Source: Epiperipatus broadwayi
Taxonomy: Eukaryota; Onychophora; Udeonychophora; Euonychophora; Peripatidae
DNA length: 64,000 nucleotides
NCBI GenBank assembly: GCA_028023455.1
Contig: JAQFVV010000457.1
Coordinates: 188,001 to 252,000, forward strand
Reading direction: 5' to 3'
In this document: positions 23,401 through 35,150 of the stretch, in pieces
Position numbering within the stretch: position 1 is the stretch's first letter
How the letters are laid out: every line of letters starts with the position of its first letter
Program-made: the position numbers and the translations under genes
The notes under the pieces: generated by a model
Database searches by the model: none
What the model was told of the DNA's origin: nothing
Seen by the model: the letters and a program-made list of their open reading frames with translations, nothing else

Positions 23401-23463
23401 ATTTGAGACACTTTTATCCTGCAGTGGTTCGGTAATGATTGAAACTGATAATGGTGATAGTTG
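20408..23463 (+). mobile_element. RTE-type non-LTR retrotransposon, old copy 3
   Basis: It matches the full-length copy at 29115-32405 from its first bases (GGCTG) through the 5' untranslated region (GCAGCTGTTATTA, CATGGATGGGCTGCT, TTTTTACCTCTGAGTTTA), endonuclease and RT to the terminal region (CCTGCAGTGG near 23419). Many substitutions, indels and stops show it is much older than the other two copies. The (TGATGA)n tail is lost. Spacing suggests it was full length when inserted. No target duplication was recognised. Confidence 0.8.
20880..23345 (+). pseudogene. decayed RTE endonuclease/reverse transcriptase
   Basis: Traces follow the intact frame of the younger copies: TTTAGATACTTACAATTGCC for the endonuclease start (20880), EVRRKG at about 20985-21000, then in the open piece 22154-22417 RHAIKFMMKGKTSGNKGIIIN and LAKLCTTCLNDKDMPDQWKN (the region upstream of RT motif A), FGFVDYEKRFDSI near 22525-22560 (motif A) and LMDLRLKHLKAIQRLQTVEK at 23161-23220 (C-terminal region). 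The YADD-equivalent region is deleted or scrambled near 22800. It cannot encode an enzyme. Confidence 0.75.
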
Positions 23464-24904
23464 TGTCCTTATATGGATATTTTTTAAATTAAAGGAAAGG
23501 GAAATTAGATATGGCTTGTGAGAACTATCTATCTATCTAAATTTTAATAATTACTCAGTCACAGTCGAAATGTAGTTTTATGTCATGATATTTCAGATTT
23601 TTAAATTTTTGTTGCTGTTGTTGTTGTTTTAGTTTATATGCTTTAAATTAATATTTGTCTACATAGATTTTATGAATTGAAGGAATATCTTCTTGGAAGA
23701 TAGCAATATTATTTAGAAATAAGATTTTTATAATAGGAATAACTTGGCCACAAAATGTTCATGCAATTTTTAACTATAATATGTCTCTGCAGAATAATGA
23801 TTGGATCAAAAAAGTATAACAATATGGTTTCACAAATTAAGATAGTGACTCCACCACAATTTATGACAGAGAACAATCTGGAGATTGACAGACTAACTTC
23901 CAAAAAAATATAAATAGTTATTTATTTAGCAATACCATTGTCCAGTACTTCCACAAATGGCATTACCATAGCCCTATTAAAACATTCATATTAGAAATCA
24001 GTGTTTTTAATGTTATATTCTACCAAAATGTTCTGTTTATGAAGGATTTCTTGATACCAAATTGTTTAAATGTGTAGATCATGCTATTCTGTGTTTTGTC
24101 CACCATACTTTATAATATTTCTCCATCCTTTTCACTAATCGTTAATTTTTAACTAGTAAGTAAAACAAGAAAGAAAAACTATAAACTTCTTTGCAGCTAG
24201 CATTGACTTAATTAGTGATTATTGTTTTTAAATTTTATTTGATTAAGTTATATGCTGCTACCTTTAGTGATTGCACTTACCATCTCTAAATAATTGCTGA
24301 TTTTGGAACTTTAAATAAGACCACTAATTTAAAACACAGCTTGTCCCCTTTTACATTTGAACACATTTAATTTTCACTAGATGACATTACATCAACTTCT
24401 GTCAAATGCTTCTTACTATTTGTAGAAAAAAAAAAACAAATTATGTTGGTATGTACTTCCATTATTATAATTTATGATGTCAAAAAATATGCTGCTGATT
24501 TAGCAAATGTTCTCATTATTTTTTCAATTCCCATGTGTGTTCAATTTTATAAAAAAAAAAAAAATATTTGTGTATAGAATTAACAACTCATTGATGAATA
24601 AGTTTGATTCACTAATTGAAATCAATTCATTGGAATTGTTGATGATGGTGACAAGATTATAATATAAATATTCAGAATCATAATATATTAAATCTTCAAC
24701 ATATTACATTTTACTTCTTTATAAGGTATATAATTTATTTTTCAAAAACACATTAAAATATCATTTTTCTTGTTAAAATATCATAAAATTCTTCAACAAT
24801 TTCCTATATTTTAATCCTCTTTTATAGTTTTGGTTTTAAGAAAATTCATTACTGGAAAACATAATTTAATAGACAAGAAATTATATTTACATGTATATAC
24901 ATAT
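23464..24904. other. A+T-rich DNA, no gene seen
   Basis: A 1.4-kb spacer between RTE copies 3 and 1. It holds a short GTTGCTGTTGTTGTTGTTT run near 23609-23627 and poly-A tracts. Nothing else is recognised. Confidence 0.55.
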
Positions 24905-24914
24905 CTGCCATTTG

Positions 24915-25664
24915 ATGACGACTTTTTATTTAGGTACTTACAACTGCAGATCACTTTCAAGTGAAGGAAGATTGCAAGAATTAGAAGAAGAACTCTCTTA
25001 TATTAAATGGGACATTATTGGACTTTGTGAAGTTAGAAGAAAAGGTGAAGAGACAATTGATTTAAAAAGTGGACATATACTCTATTATAAAGGCACAAAT
25101 ATTGGAAATACAAGTGGAGTAGGATTCATTATAAATAAAAAGTGGCAGAACAATATTGTGGAGATTGATGGTGTATCGGACAGAGTGGCAAGATTAGTTA
25201 TACAACTTAATAGCAGATACCAAATGCAGATAATTCAGGTTTATGCCCCAACAAGTTCTCATAGTGATGAAGTAGTAGAAGATTTTTATATGGATGTGCA
25301 AAAGGCTTTTGATCAGAGTAAACAACATTTTAAAATTGTTATGGGAGACTTTAATGCTAGAATTGGTAAACAAATGAAAGATGAAAGTGCTGTAGGTAAT
25401 TTTGGTTATGGTAATAGAAATGAGAGAGGACATAGACTTGTGGAGTTTGCAGAAAAAGAAAAACTTTATATTATGAATTCATTTTTTGAGAAAAATGTTA
25501 AAAGGAAATGGACATGGAAGCATCCAAATGAAGGTACAGCAGAATTGGATTATATTTTGACTAACAGGAAATACATATTTCAAGATTGTAATGTTCTTAA
25601 TAAATTTAACACAGGAAGTGATCATCGATTAGTAAGGTGTAAGATATGTGTTAATGTGAACTAG
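24915..25664 (+). pseudogene. RTE APE-type endonuclease domain
   Basis: This frame encodes an apurinic-type endonuclease that nicks target DNA for target-primed reverse transcription. Landmarks from the methionine at 24915: FYLGTYNCRSL (Asn), DIIGLCEVRRKGEE (catalytic Glu), QVYAPTSSHSDE, MGDFNARIGK (Asp and Asn), TAELDYILTNRKY and GSDHRLVRC (terminal Asp-His pair). All catalytic landmarks are present. Similar host-annotated proteins are called craniofacial development protein 2-like. A one-base deletion near 25660, relative to copy 2, shifts the frame to an immediate stop, cutting the endonuclease off from the polymerase. The upstream ATG at 24891 is in flanking DNA and is not the element's own start. 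Confidence 0.9.
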
Positions 25665-25910
25665 AGAGACAAAAATTATTAAGAAAAACAATATTTACAG
25701 TTGATATTCCTAATCTTCAGAAACATTCTAATGAATTTAAATTAGAACTTACAAATCGGTTTCAAGTATTAGTAGATTTTGAACATGATTCAAATTTGAA
25801 TGAAATTAATATGAAAATAACTGATACACTTTTAAAAACTGCAACAAAAATAGCTGGTAGAAAAAAGCAGCAATTGTACCAATAAAATTTCTACTGAGAC
25901 TAGAGAATTT

Positions 25911-27732
25911 ATGAAGAAAAGAAGGAATATGAAGATATACAAAAATGATGCATTAAAAAGAATTGAATATCTCGAATTTTGTAAAATGGTGCGGAAAAGA
26001 GTTGAAAATGATATAAGAAAGTATAACTGTGAACCAGCAAGGAAAGCTGTAGAAGAAAATAAAAGTCTTAAGAATGTAAAACAACATATTGGTATTGGTA
26101 GGAAATTTATATCTGCAATAAGAAAAAAAGAGGGAATTGTTATTAAAAAGAGAGATGACATCATGAAATTGGTAGAAGATTTTTATCAAGAATTATATAG
26201 TAATAAAGAACAAGTACCTCCTATATCTATTACATCTTCCGAATTGCCCAGAATTTTAAATGAAGAAGTGAGATACGCAATTAAATGTATGAAGAAAGGA
26301 AAGGCTCCAGGTAATGATGGAATTATAATTGATATATTAAAAGAAGCAGGTGAAGAAATAGAAAATTTTTTAGCAAAGTTATATACCAAATGTCTAAATG
26401 ATAAAGATGTACCGGATGATTGGAAGAATGCAGTAATAATATTAATATTTAAAAAGGGTGATAAAGAAGATATTAGAAATTACAGACCTATCAGCCTTTT
26501 ATCAGTTTTATATAAAATTTTTACCAAGATAATTACAACTCGTCTACAGAGAACATTGGATTTCCACCAACCAAGAGAACAAGCTGGATTTAAAAGTGGT
26601 TTTAGTACAATAGATCATATCCAGGTATTGAGAGAAGTCATAGAAAGGACAAATGAATATGAGTTGTCATTATGTTTTGGATTTGTAGATTATGAAAGGG
26701 CATTCGATTCTATACACATTTCTTCAGTGATTAAAGCATTGGATCATCAAGGTATAGATCCAGGATATTGTCATATTTTGAAGAATATTTATAAAAATGC
26801 AACAGCAACAATTAGATTACATAATGATACTGGGAAAGTCAACATTGAGAAAGGTGTAAGACAAGGTGACTCCATATCTCCAAAACTTTTTACAGCAGTG
26901 CTGCAAGAAGTATTTTGTGGATTAAAATGGGAAACTAAAGGAGTGAAAGTAAATGGAGATTATTTAAGTCATTTAGATTTTGCAGATGATGTAGTTGTTT
27001 TTGCAAATAATGCTTCAGAGCTGCAGGATATGTTGCAGGAATTATCAGATGAAAGTAGGACTAAAGATAAATGTTAAAAAGACTAAAGTAATGTTTAATC
27101 GATTTGCTCAAAATATGAAAATAAAGATTGATTATGATGAATTAGAAGAAGTTAACAGTTACAAATATCTTGGTCAGATTATTAATACAGATGGAAACAT
27201 TATGGAAGAAATTAATCATAGAATTAAACTTGGTTGGAGTGCTTTTGGTTGAAATAACTTGATACTAAAAGGAAATATGCCTATGTGTTTGAAAAGGAAG
27301 GTTTTTAACAAATGTGTTTTACCAGTTCTTACTTATGGATCTGAGACTTGGACACTTAATAGAAGAGCAATACAGAGACTTCAGACCACTCAAAGAAGTA
27401 TGGAGAGATGCATGTTGGGAGTAACAAGAAGAGATCGAAAATGCAATGTATGGGTAAGAGAACAAAGTGTTAGTGACCTCATTGAAAAAATGAAAAGATT
27501 GAAGTGGAGTTGGGCTGGACATATTGCTAGAAGAGATGATAATAGATGGACAATTGAAATTTTAAACTGGATTCCAAGAGATTGTAAAAGACCCAGAAAG
27601 AGACCACATGTGAGATGGATGGATGAAATAAGAATGTGTGCAGGGGTGATGTGGAGAAGAGAAGCTAAAAATCGGAAAAGATGGATTAAACTGGGAGAGA
27701 CCTTCATTCTGCAGTGGATTGATAATGGTTGA
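25911..27732 (+). pseudogene. RTE reverse transcriptase and C-terminal domain (several breaks)
   Basis: The main frame (25911-27077) has RT motifs in order: VIILIFKKGDKEDIRNYRPI, EQAGFKSGFSTIDH, CFGFVDYERAFDSI (motif A), GVRQGDSISPKLF (motif B) and LDFADDVVVFAN (motif C, FADD). An 8-base deletion near 27055 shifts the frame; reading resumes with GLKINVKKTKVMFN and NSYKYLGQIINTDG (motif D/thumb). A TGA at 27250-27252 replaces an arginine codon. The last piece (27259-27732) has LTYGSETWTLNRRAIQRLQ, AGHIARRDDNRWT and RPRKRPHVRWMDEIR, the conserved tail of this group. A one-base insertion near 25877 also breaks the link to the endonuclease. The copy is dead but young. Confidence 0.9.
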
Positions 27733-27745
27733 TGATGATGATGAT

Positions 27746-29103
27746 TTTATAGAGTATACTTTACATTTAAATTAATATTAAAGAAATTCTACATGTTTTT
27801 ATTTCTTGGAAAGCCTAGATTATGAAGAATTAATAATAATTTTAGAGATAATTTAAAAAGCAAATTTTGTGTAATATTATTTTTATAATGTAGTTTTTTA
27901 AAGAAAGATATAAAAATGAAGGTGTGGTGAGTTTCTTTCATATTAATTTAAATATATTGTATTCTTTAAAACATTAAATAATTACTATATTGAAAAAGTG
28001 CTTTCAATTACTCTCATAATCATTATCAACTACATACAGATATAAAATGGAAACAATTCCCATAATGCACTATTTCACATTATCCCTCATGCTTAGAGAA
28101 TTTTTACATTACCATCTTGTTTATTAAGCAAATTATTTTTCTTATTTTTTTTTTCCATGTAATATTTTTATTTTCCAAATTGAATACAAATTTAGCCATT
28201 ACATTTAAATTCATGGTCATTAAATATAGCATTATTTATTTTATGTGTTTTGACTCTCATAATAATAAAACCATCAAAACATCACATGATCATTACTGTA
28301 TGGTGGGTTTGCTACTGCATAATAATAAAAATAAATTTTAATATTATATAATGCAAAAGATAACAGAAGAATGATAAACGATTTGTCCTGAATATTATAA
28401 TGTTGTGTGTATAATGTGCACTTAGTTTATATAGGCTACTTTAAAGACAGCATTGATAAAGAGTGAAAAAATAATGTAATATATAAAATCATTTGATTTG
28501 TGGGACATCATATGATGGTGAGTCTTGATATTCATTGGAAAATAGATTTAATGAAAGATTTAAAGCTGATAAAACAAATAATACTCAAACATCTGTTTTT
28601 AACAACTCTGAACTTAAATATTATGGATAATTTGTATTGAATTTGGTTAAAGTAAAAGTATTATTTGAAGAAAAAATTAATAAGAAAAGAATTTTAAAAA
28701 GCTACTTTTTTAAAAAAAGAAACCAAGTGTTAATGTGAAATTCACAAGGTAAACATGAAATGATGCATTATGGAAGTTAGTATATCTATTTTATATGTAT
28801 ATGGAATTGATAATGATTATGTACCAGTAATTGTAAGCATTTCTACAATTGGTTCCTTATTTATTTAATGTTTAAAAGTTAAATATAATTAGATTGGCTA
28901 TCTTAATTTATATCTGAGCACTTATTGCATATATGTTTAAGATGATAATCTGGCCCAACTGATGATTGCTGGTTTAGCATGAAATTCGTGTATTGGTGAT
29001 TATTTATCTTTTCAACATATATGTGTTCAAGTGTATCAGTGTTATGAGATAGAGTGGAGAGTGTTGGGTAGTGTGAAAGTCTGTGCTCATATACCCCATA
29101 TAT
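27746..29103. other. spacer between the convergent RTE copies
   Basis: This is 1.36 kb of A+T-rich DNA forming the loop of the large RTE inverted repeat. Near 28274-28300 AACATCACATGATCATTACTG recalls the tail of the hammerhead-bearing repeat, but the match is too short to call. No gene is seen. Confidence 0.5.
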
Positions 29104-29125
29104 TACATATATTTCATCATCATCA

Positions 29126-31101
29126 TCAACCATTATCAATCCACTGCAGGATGAAGGTCTCTCCAAGTTTAATCCATCTTCTCCGATCTTTAGCTTCTCT
29201 TCTCCGCAACACCCCTGCACATTTTCTTATTTCATCCATCCATCTCACATGTGGTCTCTTTCTGGGTCTTTTAAAATCTCTTGGAATCCAGTGTAAAATT
29301 TCAATTGTCCATTTATTATCATCTCTTCTAGCAATATGTCCAGCCCAACTCCATTTCAATCTTTTAATTTTTTCAATAAGGTCAGTAACACCTGTTTGTT
29401 GTCTTATCCATACATTGCGTTTTCAATCTCTTCTTGTTACTCCCAACATACATCTCTCCATACTCCTTTGAGTGGTCTGAAGTCTCTGTATTGCTCTTCT
29501 ATTAAGTGTCCAAGTCTCAGATCCATAAGTAAGAACTGGTAAAACACATTTGTTAAAAACCATCCTTTTCAAACACATAGGCATATTTCCTTTTAGTATC
29601 AAGTTATTTCTACCAAAAGCACTCCAACCAAGTTTAATTCTATGATTAATTTCCTCCATTATGTTTCCATCTGTATTAATAATCTGACCAAGGTATTTGT
29701 AACTGTTAACTTCTTCTAATTCTTCATAATGAATCTTTATTTTCATATTTTGAGCAAATCTATTAAACATTACTTTAGTCTTTTTAACATTTATCTTTAG
29801 TCCTACTTTTCTACTTCCATCTGCTAACTCCTGCAACATTTCCTGCAGCTCTGAAGCATTATTTGCAAAAACAACTACATCATCTGCGAAATCTAAATGA
29901 TTTAAATACTCTCCATTTACTTTCACTCCTTTAGTTTCCCATTTTAATCCACAAAATACTTCTTGCAGCACTGCTGTAAAGAGTTTTGGAGATATGGAGT
30001 CACCTTGTCTTACACCTTTCTCAATGTTGATTTTTCCAGTATCATTATGTAATCTAATTGTTGCTGTTGCATTTTTATAAATATTCTTTAAAATATGACA
30101 ATATCCTGGATCTATACCTTGATGATCCAATGCTTTAATCACTGAAGAAATGTGTATAGAATCGAATGCCTTTTCATAATCTACAACTCCAAAACATAAT
30201 GACAACTCATATTCGTTTGTCCTTTCTATGACTTCTCTCAATACCTGGATATGATCTATTGTACTAAAACCACTTTTAAATCCAGCTTGTTCTCTTGGTT
30301 GGTGGAAATCCAAAGTTCTCTGTAGACGAGTTGTAATTATCTTGGTAAAAATTTTATATAAAACTGATAAAAGGCTGATAGGTCTGTAATTTCTAATATC
30401 TTCTTTATCACCTTTTTTAAATATTAATATTATTACTGCATTCTTCCAATCTTCTGGTACATCTTTATCACTTAGACATTTGGTATATAACTTTGCTAAA
30501 ATTGTTTCTATTTCTTCACCTGCTTCTTTTAATATATCAATTATAATTCCATCATTACCTGGAGCCTTTCCTTTCTTCATACACTTAATTGCATGTCTCA
30601 CTTCTTCATTTAAAATTCTGGGCAATTCGGAAGATGTAATAGATATAGGAGGTACTTGTTCTTTATTACTATATAATTCTTGATAAAAATCTTCTACCAA
30701 TTTCATGATGTCATCTCTCTTTTTAGTAATAATTCCATCTTTTTTCTTATTGCAGATATAAATTTCCTACCAATACCAAAATGTTGTTTAACATTTTTGA
30801 GACTTTTATTTTCTTCTACAGCTTTCCTTGCTATTTCACAGTTATACTTTCTTATATCATTTTCAACTCTTTTCCGTACCATTTTACAAAATTCGAGATA
30901 TTCAATTCTTTTTAATATATCATTTTTGTATATCTTCATATTCCTTCTTTTCTTCATAAATTCTCTAGTCTCAGTAGAAATTTTATTAGTCAATTGCTGC
31001 TTTTTTCTACCAGCTATGTTTGTTGCAGTTTTTAAAAGTGTATCAGTTATTTTCATATTAATTTCATTCAAATCTGAATCATGTTCAAAACCTCCTAACA
31101 C
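29126..31101 (-). pseudogene. RTE linker, reverse transcriptase and C-terminal domain, copy 2
   Basis: The linker frame (31101-30703) includes KPATNIAGRKKQ-like sequence and KNVKQHFGIGRKFISAIRKK. A one-base loss near 30745 relative to copy 1 forces a shift into the RT frame (30706-29423, 427 codons), which is uninterrupted through NAVIILIFKKGDKEDIRNY, CFGVVDYEKAFDSI, GVRQGDSISPKLF, LDFADDVVVFAN, GLKINVKKTKVMFN and LTYGSETWTLNRRAI. A CGA-to-TGA change at 29422-29420 stops it after GVTRRD. The C-terminal piece follows (29359-29126: WSWAGHIARRDDNKWT, RPRKRPHVRWMDEIR). This is the longest intact RT core in the window. Confidence 0.9.
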
Positions 31102-31284
31102 TTGAAACCTATTTGTAAGTTCTAATTTAAATTCATTAGAATGTTTCTGAAGATTAGGAATATCAACTGTAAATATTGTTTTTCTTAATAATTTTTGTCT
31201 CTCTAGTTTTACATTAACACGTAACTTACACCTTACTAATCGATGATCACTTCCTGTGTTAAATTTATTAAGAACATTACAATC

Positions 31285-32079
31285 TTAAAATATGTATTTT
31301 CTGTTAGTCAAAATATAATCCAATTCTGATGTACCTTCATTTGGATGCTTCCATGTCCATTTCCTTTTAACATTTTTTTCAAAAAATGAATTCATAATAT
31401 AAAGTTTTTCTTTTTCAGCAAACTCCACAAGTCTATGTTCTCTCTCATTTCTATTACCATAACCAAAATTACCTACAGCAATTTCATCTTTCATTTGTCT
31501 ACCAATTCTAGCATTAAAGTCTCCCATAACAATTTTAAAATGTTGTTTACACTGATCAAAAGCCTTTTGTACATCCATATAAAAATCTTCTACTACTTCA
31601 TCACTATGAGAACTTGTTGGGGCATAAACCTGAATTATCTGCATTTGGTATCTGCTATTAAGTTGTATAACTAATCTTGCCACTCTGTCCGATACACCAT
31701 CAATCTCCACAATATTGTTCTTCCACTTTTTATTTATAATGAATCCTACTCCACTTGTATTTCCAATATGTGTGCCTTTATAATAGAGTATATGTCCACT
31801 TTTTAAATCAATTGTTTCTTCTCCTTTTCTTCTAACTTCACAAAGTCCAATAATGTCCCATTTAATATAAGACAGTTCTTCTAATTCTTGCAATCTTCCT
31901 TCACTTGAAAGTGATCTGCAGTTGTAAGTACCTAAATAAAAAGTCATCATCAAATGGCAGCCTGGGTCCACAATCAGGGGATTCTTAGCACCCTCCACCT
32001 TCGACCACCAACCGCTGCCTTGGTTGGTGACTTTACAGCCTCCTGGGAATAAGGGCCATGCTTTATTTTTGTCTGTCAT
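31285..32079 (-). pseudogene. RTE endonuclease domain, copy 2
   Basis: The frame starts MTDKNKAWPLFPGG, a leader missing from truncated copy 1, and then enters the APE-type nuclease: FYLGTYNCRSL, DIIGLCEVRRKGEE, QVYAPTSSHSDE, MGDFNARIGR and TSELDYILTNRKYIF. A CAA-to-TAA change at 31286-31288 ends the frame just before the GSDHRLV motif, so the catalytic Asp-His pair is not translated. Copy 1 keeps glutamine there. Otherwise the two copies differ at few residues in this region. Confidence 0.9.
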
Positions 32080-32405
32080 AATTGTATATATATATTGGAA
32101 AAATATTTATCATTTACACAAACATTCATTCTGCCTTATCAGGCACTGAGAAGAAAGACCATGGTGTTTCTTGATCTTAAACTCAGAGGTAAAAAGCCAA
32201 TAAACTCACCACGCTGGCTAATGCATGTTGGTGAGCAGCCCATCCATGTTCGTATACTATATGAATAATCACATAGTAATAACAGCTGCAACGACAAGAA
32301 CGTATGGAGTGGACATTAGGAATTTGCCCTGCTCGGTTCCTTTAAGGCCTTTAAGAGGAATCAAAGGGTCTCCTTTCAGTTAATAGCAAACTCCTTTCTG
32401 CAGCC
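32080..32405 (-). promoter_or_regulatory. RTE 5' untranslated/promoter region
   Basis: This is the segment between the element's 5' end and the first ATG (32079). It is shared with old copy 3 (20408-20880), so it belongs to the element rather than to flanking DNA. RTE elements carry internal promoters in this position. No TATA box is evident. Blocks kept in both copies include GCAGCTGTTATTA and TACCTCTGAGTTTA. Confidence 0.5.
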
Positions 32406-32416
32406 TACATATATTT

Positions 32417-33560
32417 ATTGTAGTTTATATCCATATTAGATATATATATATATATATGGATGCAATGTATTCATTAACGTTATTTTCTATATTATTTTTT
32501 AGTAACGAATGATTTCTATGGCAATGATCTTAAAACTAAATGTTAGAAAATTTTATAATTTGTGATATAATAAAATAATTTTTATTAAGAAAAGTGATAT
32601 TTTAACATAATTTTGATAAATATACACAAGTATTAATATGAAAAAGTAATAAGCTTTTTAATCTTGGGTTGTTTTATAAATACATGCAGTTATGTAGAAG
32701 AAAGATATAAAGTTTATTTGTAAAATATGATAGGGATGTTGTTATAAGTTTTTTAATTAGAATATTATAATTACATGAATTTTGAATAATTTACAAATTT
32801 TATTTTAAAAGATGTCTTTTAAATCAAAACTTTAGATTTATTTAAGTTGTAGGAAATGTTTTTGAGAAAATAAAATTAAGAACTAATTAATATCTATTGT
32901 TACTTTATTTTGAAGTTTTATTTATTTATATATATACTCTTGTTAAATTTTGAACTTTTTTTTAAAATTAAATGGTAATTTCAAAATTTTATATTGAGAT
33001 CTACATTCAAATTTAAGTTAATTACCACTGCAATTTACAATGATTACTGATCATAGTATGGAAAGGCAGAATTTTACCTACAGATTAACCAGATAACCTA
33101 ATCTCATTAACCAGTTCAGTGAAATTACAACAAGAAATATAATATATGATATTCCAAGATTATATTAAAGAAGCCAAATAAATTATTGAAAAAATTCAAT
33201 AATTAAAACAAAAAGTTAATTTGTAACTATAAATTTATTATATTGCATTTTAGATTTCTTTATATTTATAAGATTATAATATCATATTAGGAATTAGTAA
33301 AATGTAATTTTTATTTATTGGAAGAATAATCTGATAAGTAAATATGGTTTAATGTAATTAATGGTTATAAATGACACATATTAAAAGTAAATGAAAAAAA
33401 AATTGAATTATTGAATTTTTGTCTCATTAAAGTTTATAATGTAGCTTTAAAATAGAAGTGCAATAAGAAATATTGTTAAGAGAATGGTAAACTGATCAAT
33501 TCGGACTTTACACTCTGTAGCCAAATCTATCTATTTTCAGGTATATGTATATATATATAT
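32417..33560. other. A+T-rich DNA, no gene seen
   Basis: Contains (TA)n tracts near 32443-32457 and 33543-33562. No coding signal or element ends were seen. Confidence 0.55.
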
Positions 33561-34303
33561 ATAATTAGTTTCCAACCAGTAACCACCTAAACATTCACAG
33601 TAAATATAGCAACCAATATCTCTAACTGCTGTCAAGGCAACCTTCACACCTTTTAATAGCAAGAATGGAAATCCATTCTTACTAATGATCCATTGAATAT
33701 ATATGGACACTTAAAGATTGCAACTTGACTACAGAGTATGAAATATTGTTACAATGAAGTTTAAATAAACCTCTTTAAACATGTCACTATAATGCAGACT
33801 AATAAATAGTCATCTAAAACATTATTTAATGCAATACTTTTAAATTGCCCATGTATTATTTAGAAATAATAAGCGAAATAGTGCCTAAAGCTAATCTGGG
33901 ATAATGATATAATTAGTTTCCAACCAGTAACTACCTAAACATTCACAGTAAATATAGCAACCAATATCTCTAACTGCTGTCAAGGCAACCTTCACACCTT
34001 TTAATAGCAAGAATGGAAATCCATTCTTACTAATGATCCATTGAATATATATGGACACTTAAAGATTGCAACTTGACTACAGAGTATGAAATATTGTTAC
34101 AATGAAGTTTAAATAAACCTCTTTAAACATGAAATAAACATGTCACTATAATGCAGACTAATAAATAGTCATCTAAAACATTATTTAATGCAATACTTTT
34201 AAATTGCCCATGTATTATTTAGAAATAATAAGCAAAATAGTGCCTAAAGCTAATCTGGGATAATGATATAATTAGTTTCCAACCAGTAACCACCTAAACA
34301 TTA
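33561..34303. repeat. tandem duplication, unit 348-359 bp, about 2.1 copies
   Basis: ATAATTAGTTTCCAACCAGT starts at 33561, 33909 and 34268. Units one and two are almost identical; unit two has an 11-base internal duplication (CATGAAATAAA). The third copy stops after about 36 bases in a (TA)n tract. Each unit includes GCTGTCAAGGCAACCTT, also present in the foldback at 39094-39229, so the two are related. High identity points to a recent duplication. Confidence 0.92.
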
Positions 34304-34535
34304 ATATATATATATTAATAAGAAAAGAATGTTGACTAAGGTTTATGCCATGTATGAGATAGAGGAAAAAGTATAAACTAATGATTTGAAAATAATTTTG
34401 AATGGGAAAACAAAGTTATACATTTGACAGATGTATAGAGGTTGTATATATTATACTGGGAATGCTAGTGTTTATCATTTTTTACTTATGATTATATGGG
34501 AGGTATATTGAGAATTATCTTATGCTAATTCCCTT

Positions 34536-35150
34536 AGATATATGCTCTGCATATAATTTTGCTTGTCAAACTAAATAAGTATATAGATCAGTTTATATAA
34601 GATATACAATCAAAAGATTAGATGTCTATTCTCTAGTATTGTAATCTATATGAATTTATTTCCCATGTCAGTAAAATAACTTTATTATATTTAAATAAAA
34701 GAAAATTATTAGATTGTTTCAAATTAATATTTGAAAATTTAGACTTTATGCAATATACCGAATTATTGAATCATGGTTAATAATGAATATTCAGGTATAT
34801 AATCTAATCCCCCAGATACATAGTCTGCACATATGTTTATTTGCCAAGTTAGATGGATAGATAGATCAGAGTGTATAAGACATATATTGATAATAAAAAG
34901 AAAGAGAAGGCTGTAATACAGACTATTTTTTAATACTATTTTAACCTGTATGAGTTTAGATTTCCTATATCATCAAAATAATTGCCCTACATTTAAATAT
35001 ATATATATATATGTGTGTGTGTGTATATAAAGGTATTATAATATTTAAAATTAATTTTTGAAATTCTAGCCTCTATGCAATAGAATTAGAAATGAAGTTA
35101 TTTACACTCAAGTTATAGACCCTGGTTAAAAATGAATGTTCAAATAAGCA
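34536..35150. repeat. degenerate tandem duplication, about 280-330 bp unit
   Basis: AGATATATGCTCTGCATAT (34536) recurs as AGATACATAGTCTGCACAT (34814), and TTTAGACTTTATGCAATATA (34739) as TCTAGCCTCTATGCAATAGA (about 35066). The second unit is lengthened by a (TA)n(TG)n tract near 35000-35030. It is older than the 348-bp duplication beside it. Confidence 0.7.

Larger units (their letters stand above)
24905..27745 (+). mobile_element. RTE-type non-LTR retrotransposon, young copy 1 (5'-truncated)
   Basis: Homology to the full-length copy (29115-32405, opposite strand) starts abruptly at CTGCCATTTGATGA (24905), so the 5' untranslated region and first codons are missing, as expected for incomplete reverse transcription. 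It ends with a short (TGATGA)n tail near 27732-27745, a hallmark of RTE-clade elements. Over about 2.8 kb it is nearly identical to copy 2, pointing to recent activity. No clear target duplication was found. Confidence 0.9.
29115..32405 (-). mobile_element. RTE-type non-LTR retrotransposon, young full-length copy 2
   Basis: It is flanked by an 11-bp direct repeat TACATATATTT (29104-29114 and 32406-32416), which fixes both ends. On the minus strand it begins GGCTGCAGAAAGGAG, has about 330 bp of 5' untranslated sequence, one long endonuclease-RT coding region and ends in (TGATGA)n. The first base of the element agrees with the start of old copy 3. At 3291 bp with no separate ORF1 it fits RTE architecture. 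Only a few point changes disable it, so it was probably a direct product of an active source elsewhere in the genome. Confidence 0.92.

Noticed and set aside
28274-28310. Further copy of the hammerhead-bearing repeat
   Set aside because: Only about 20 bases of tail-like sequence match; too short to separate from chance.
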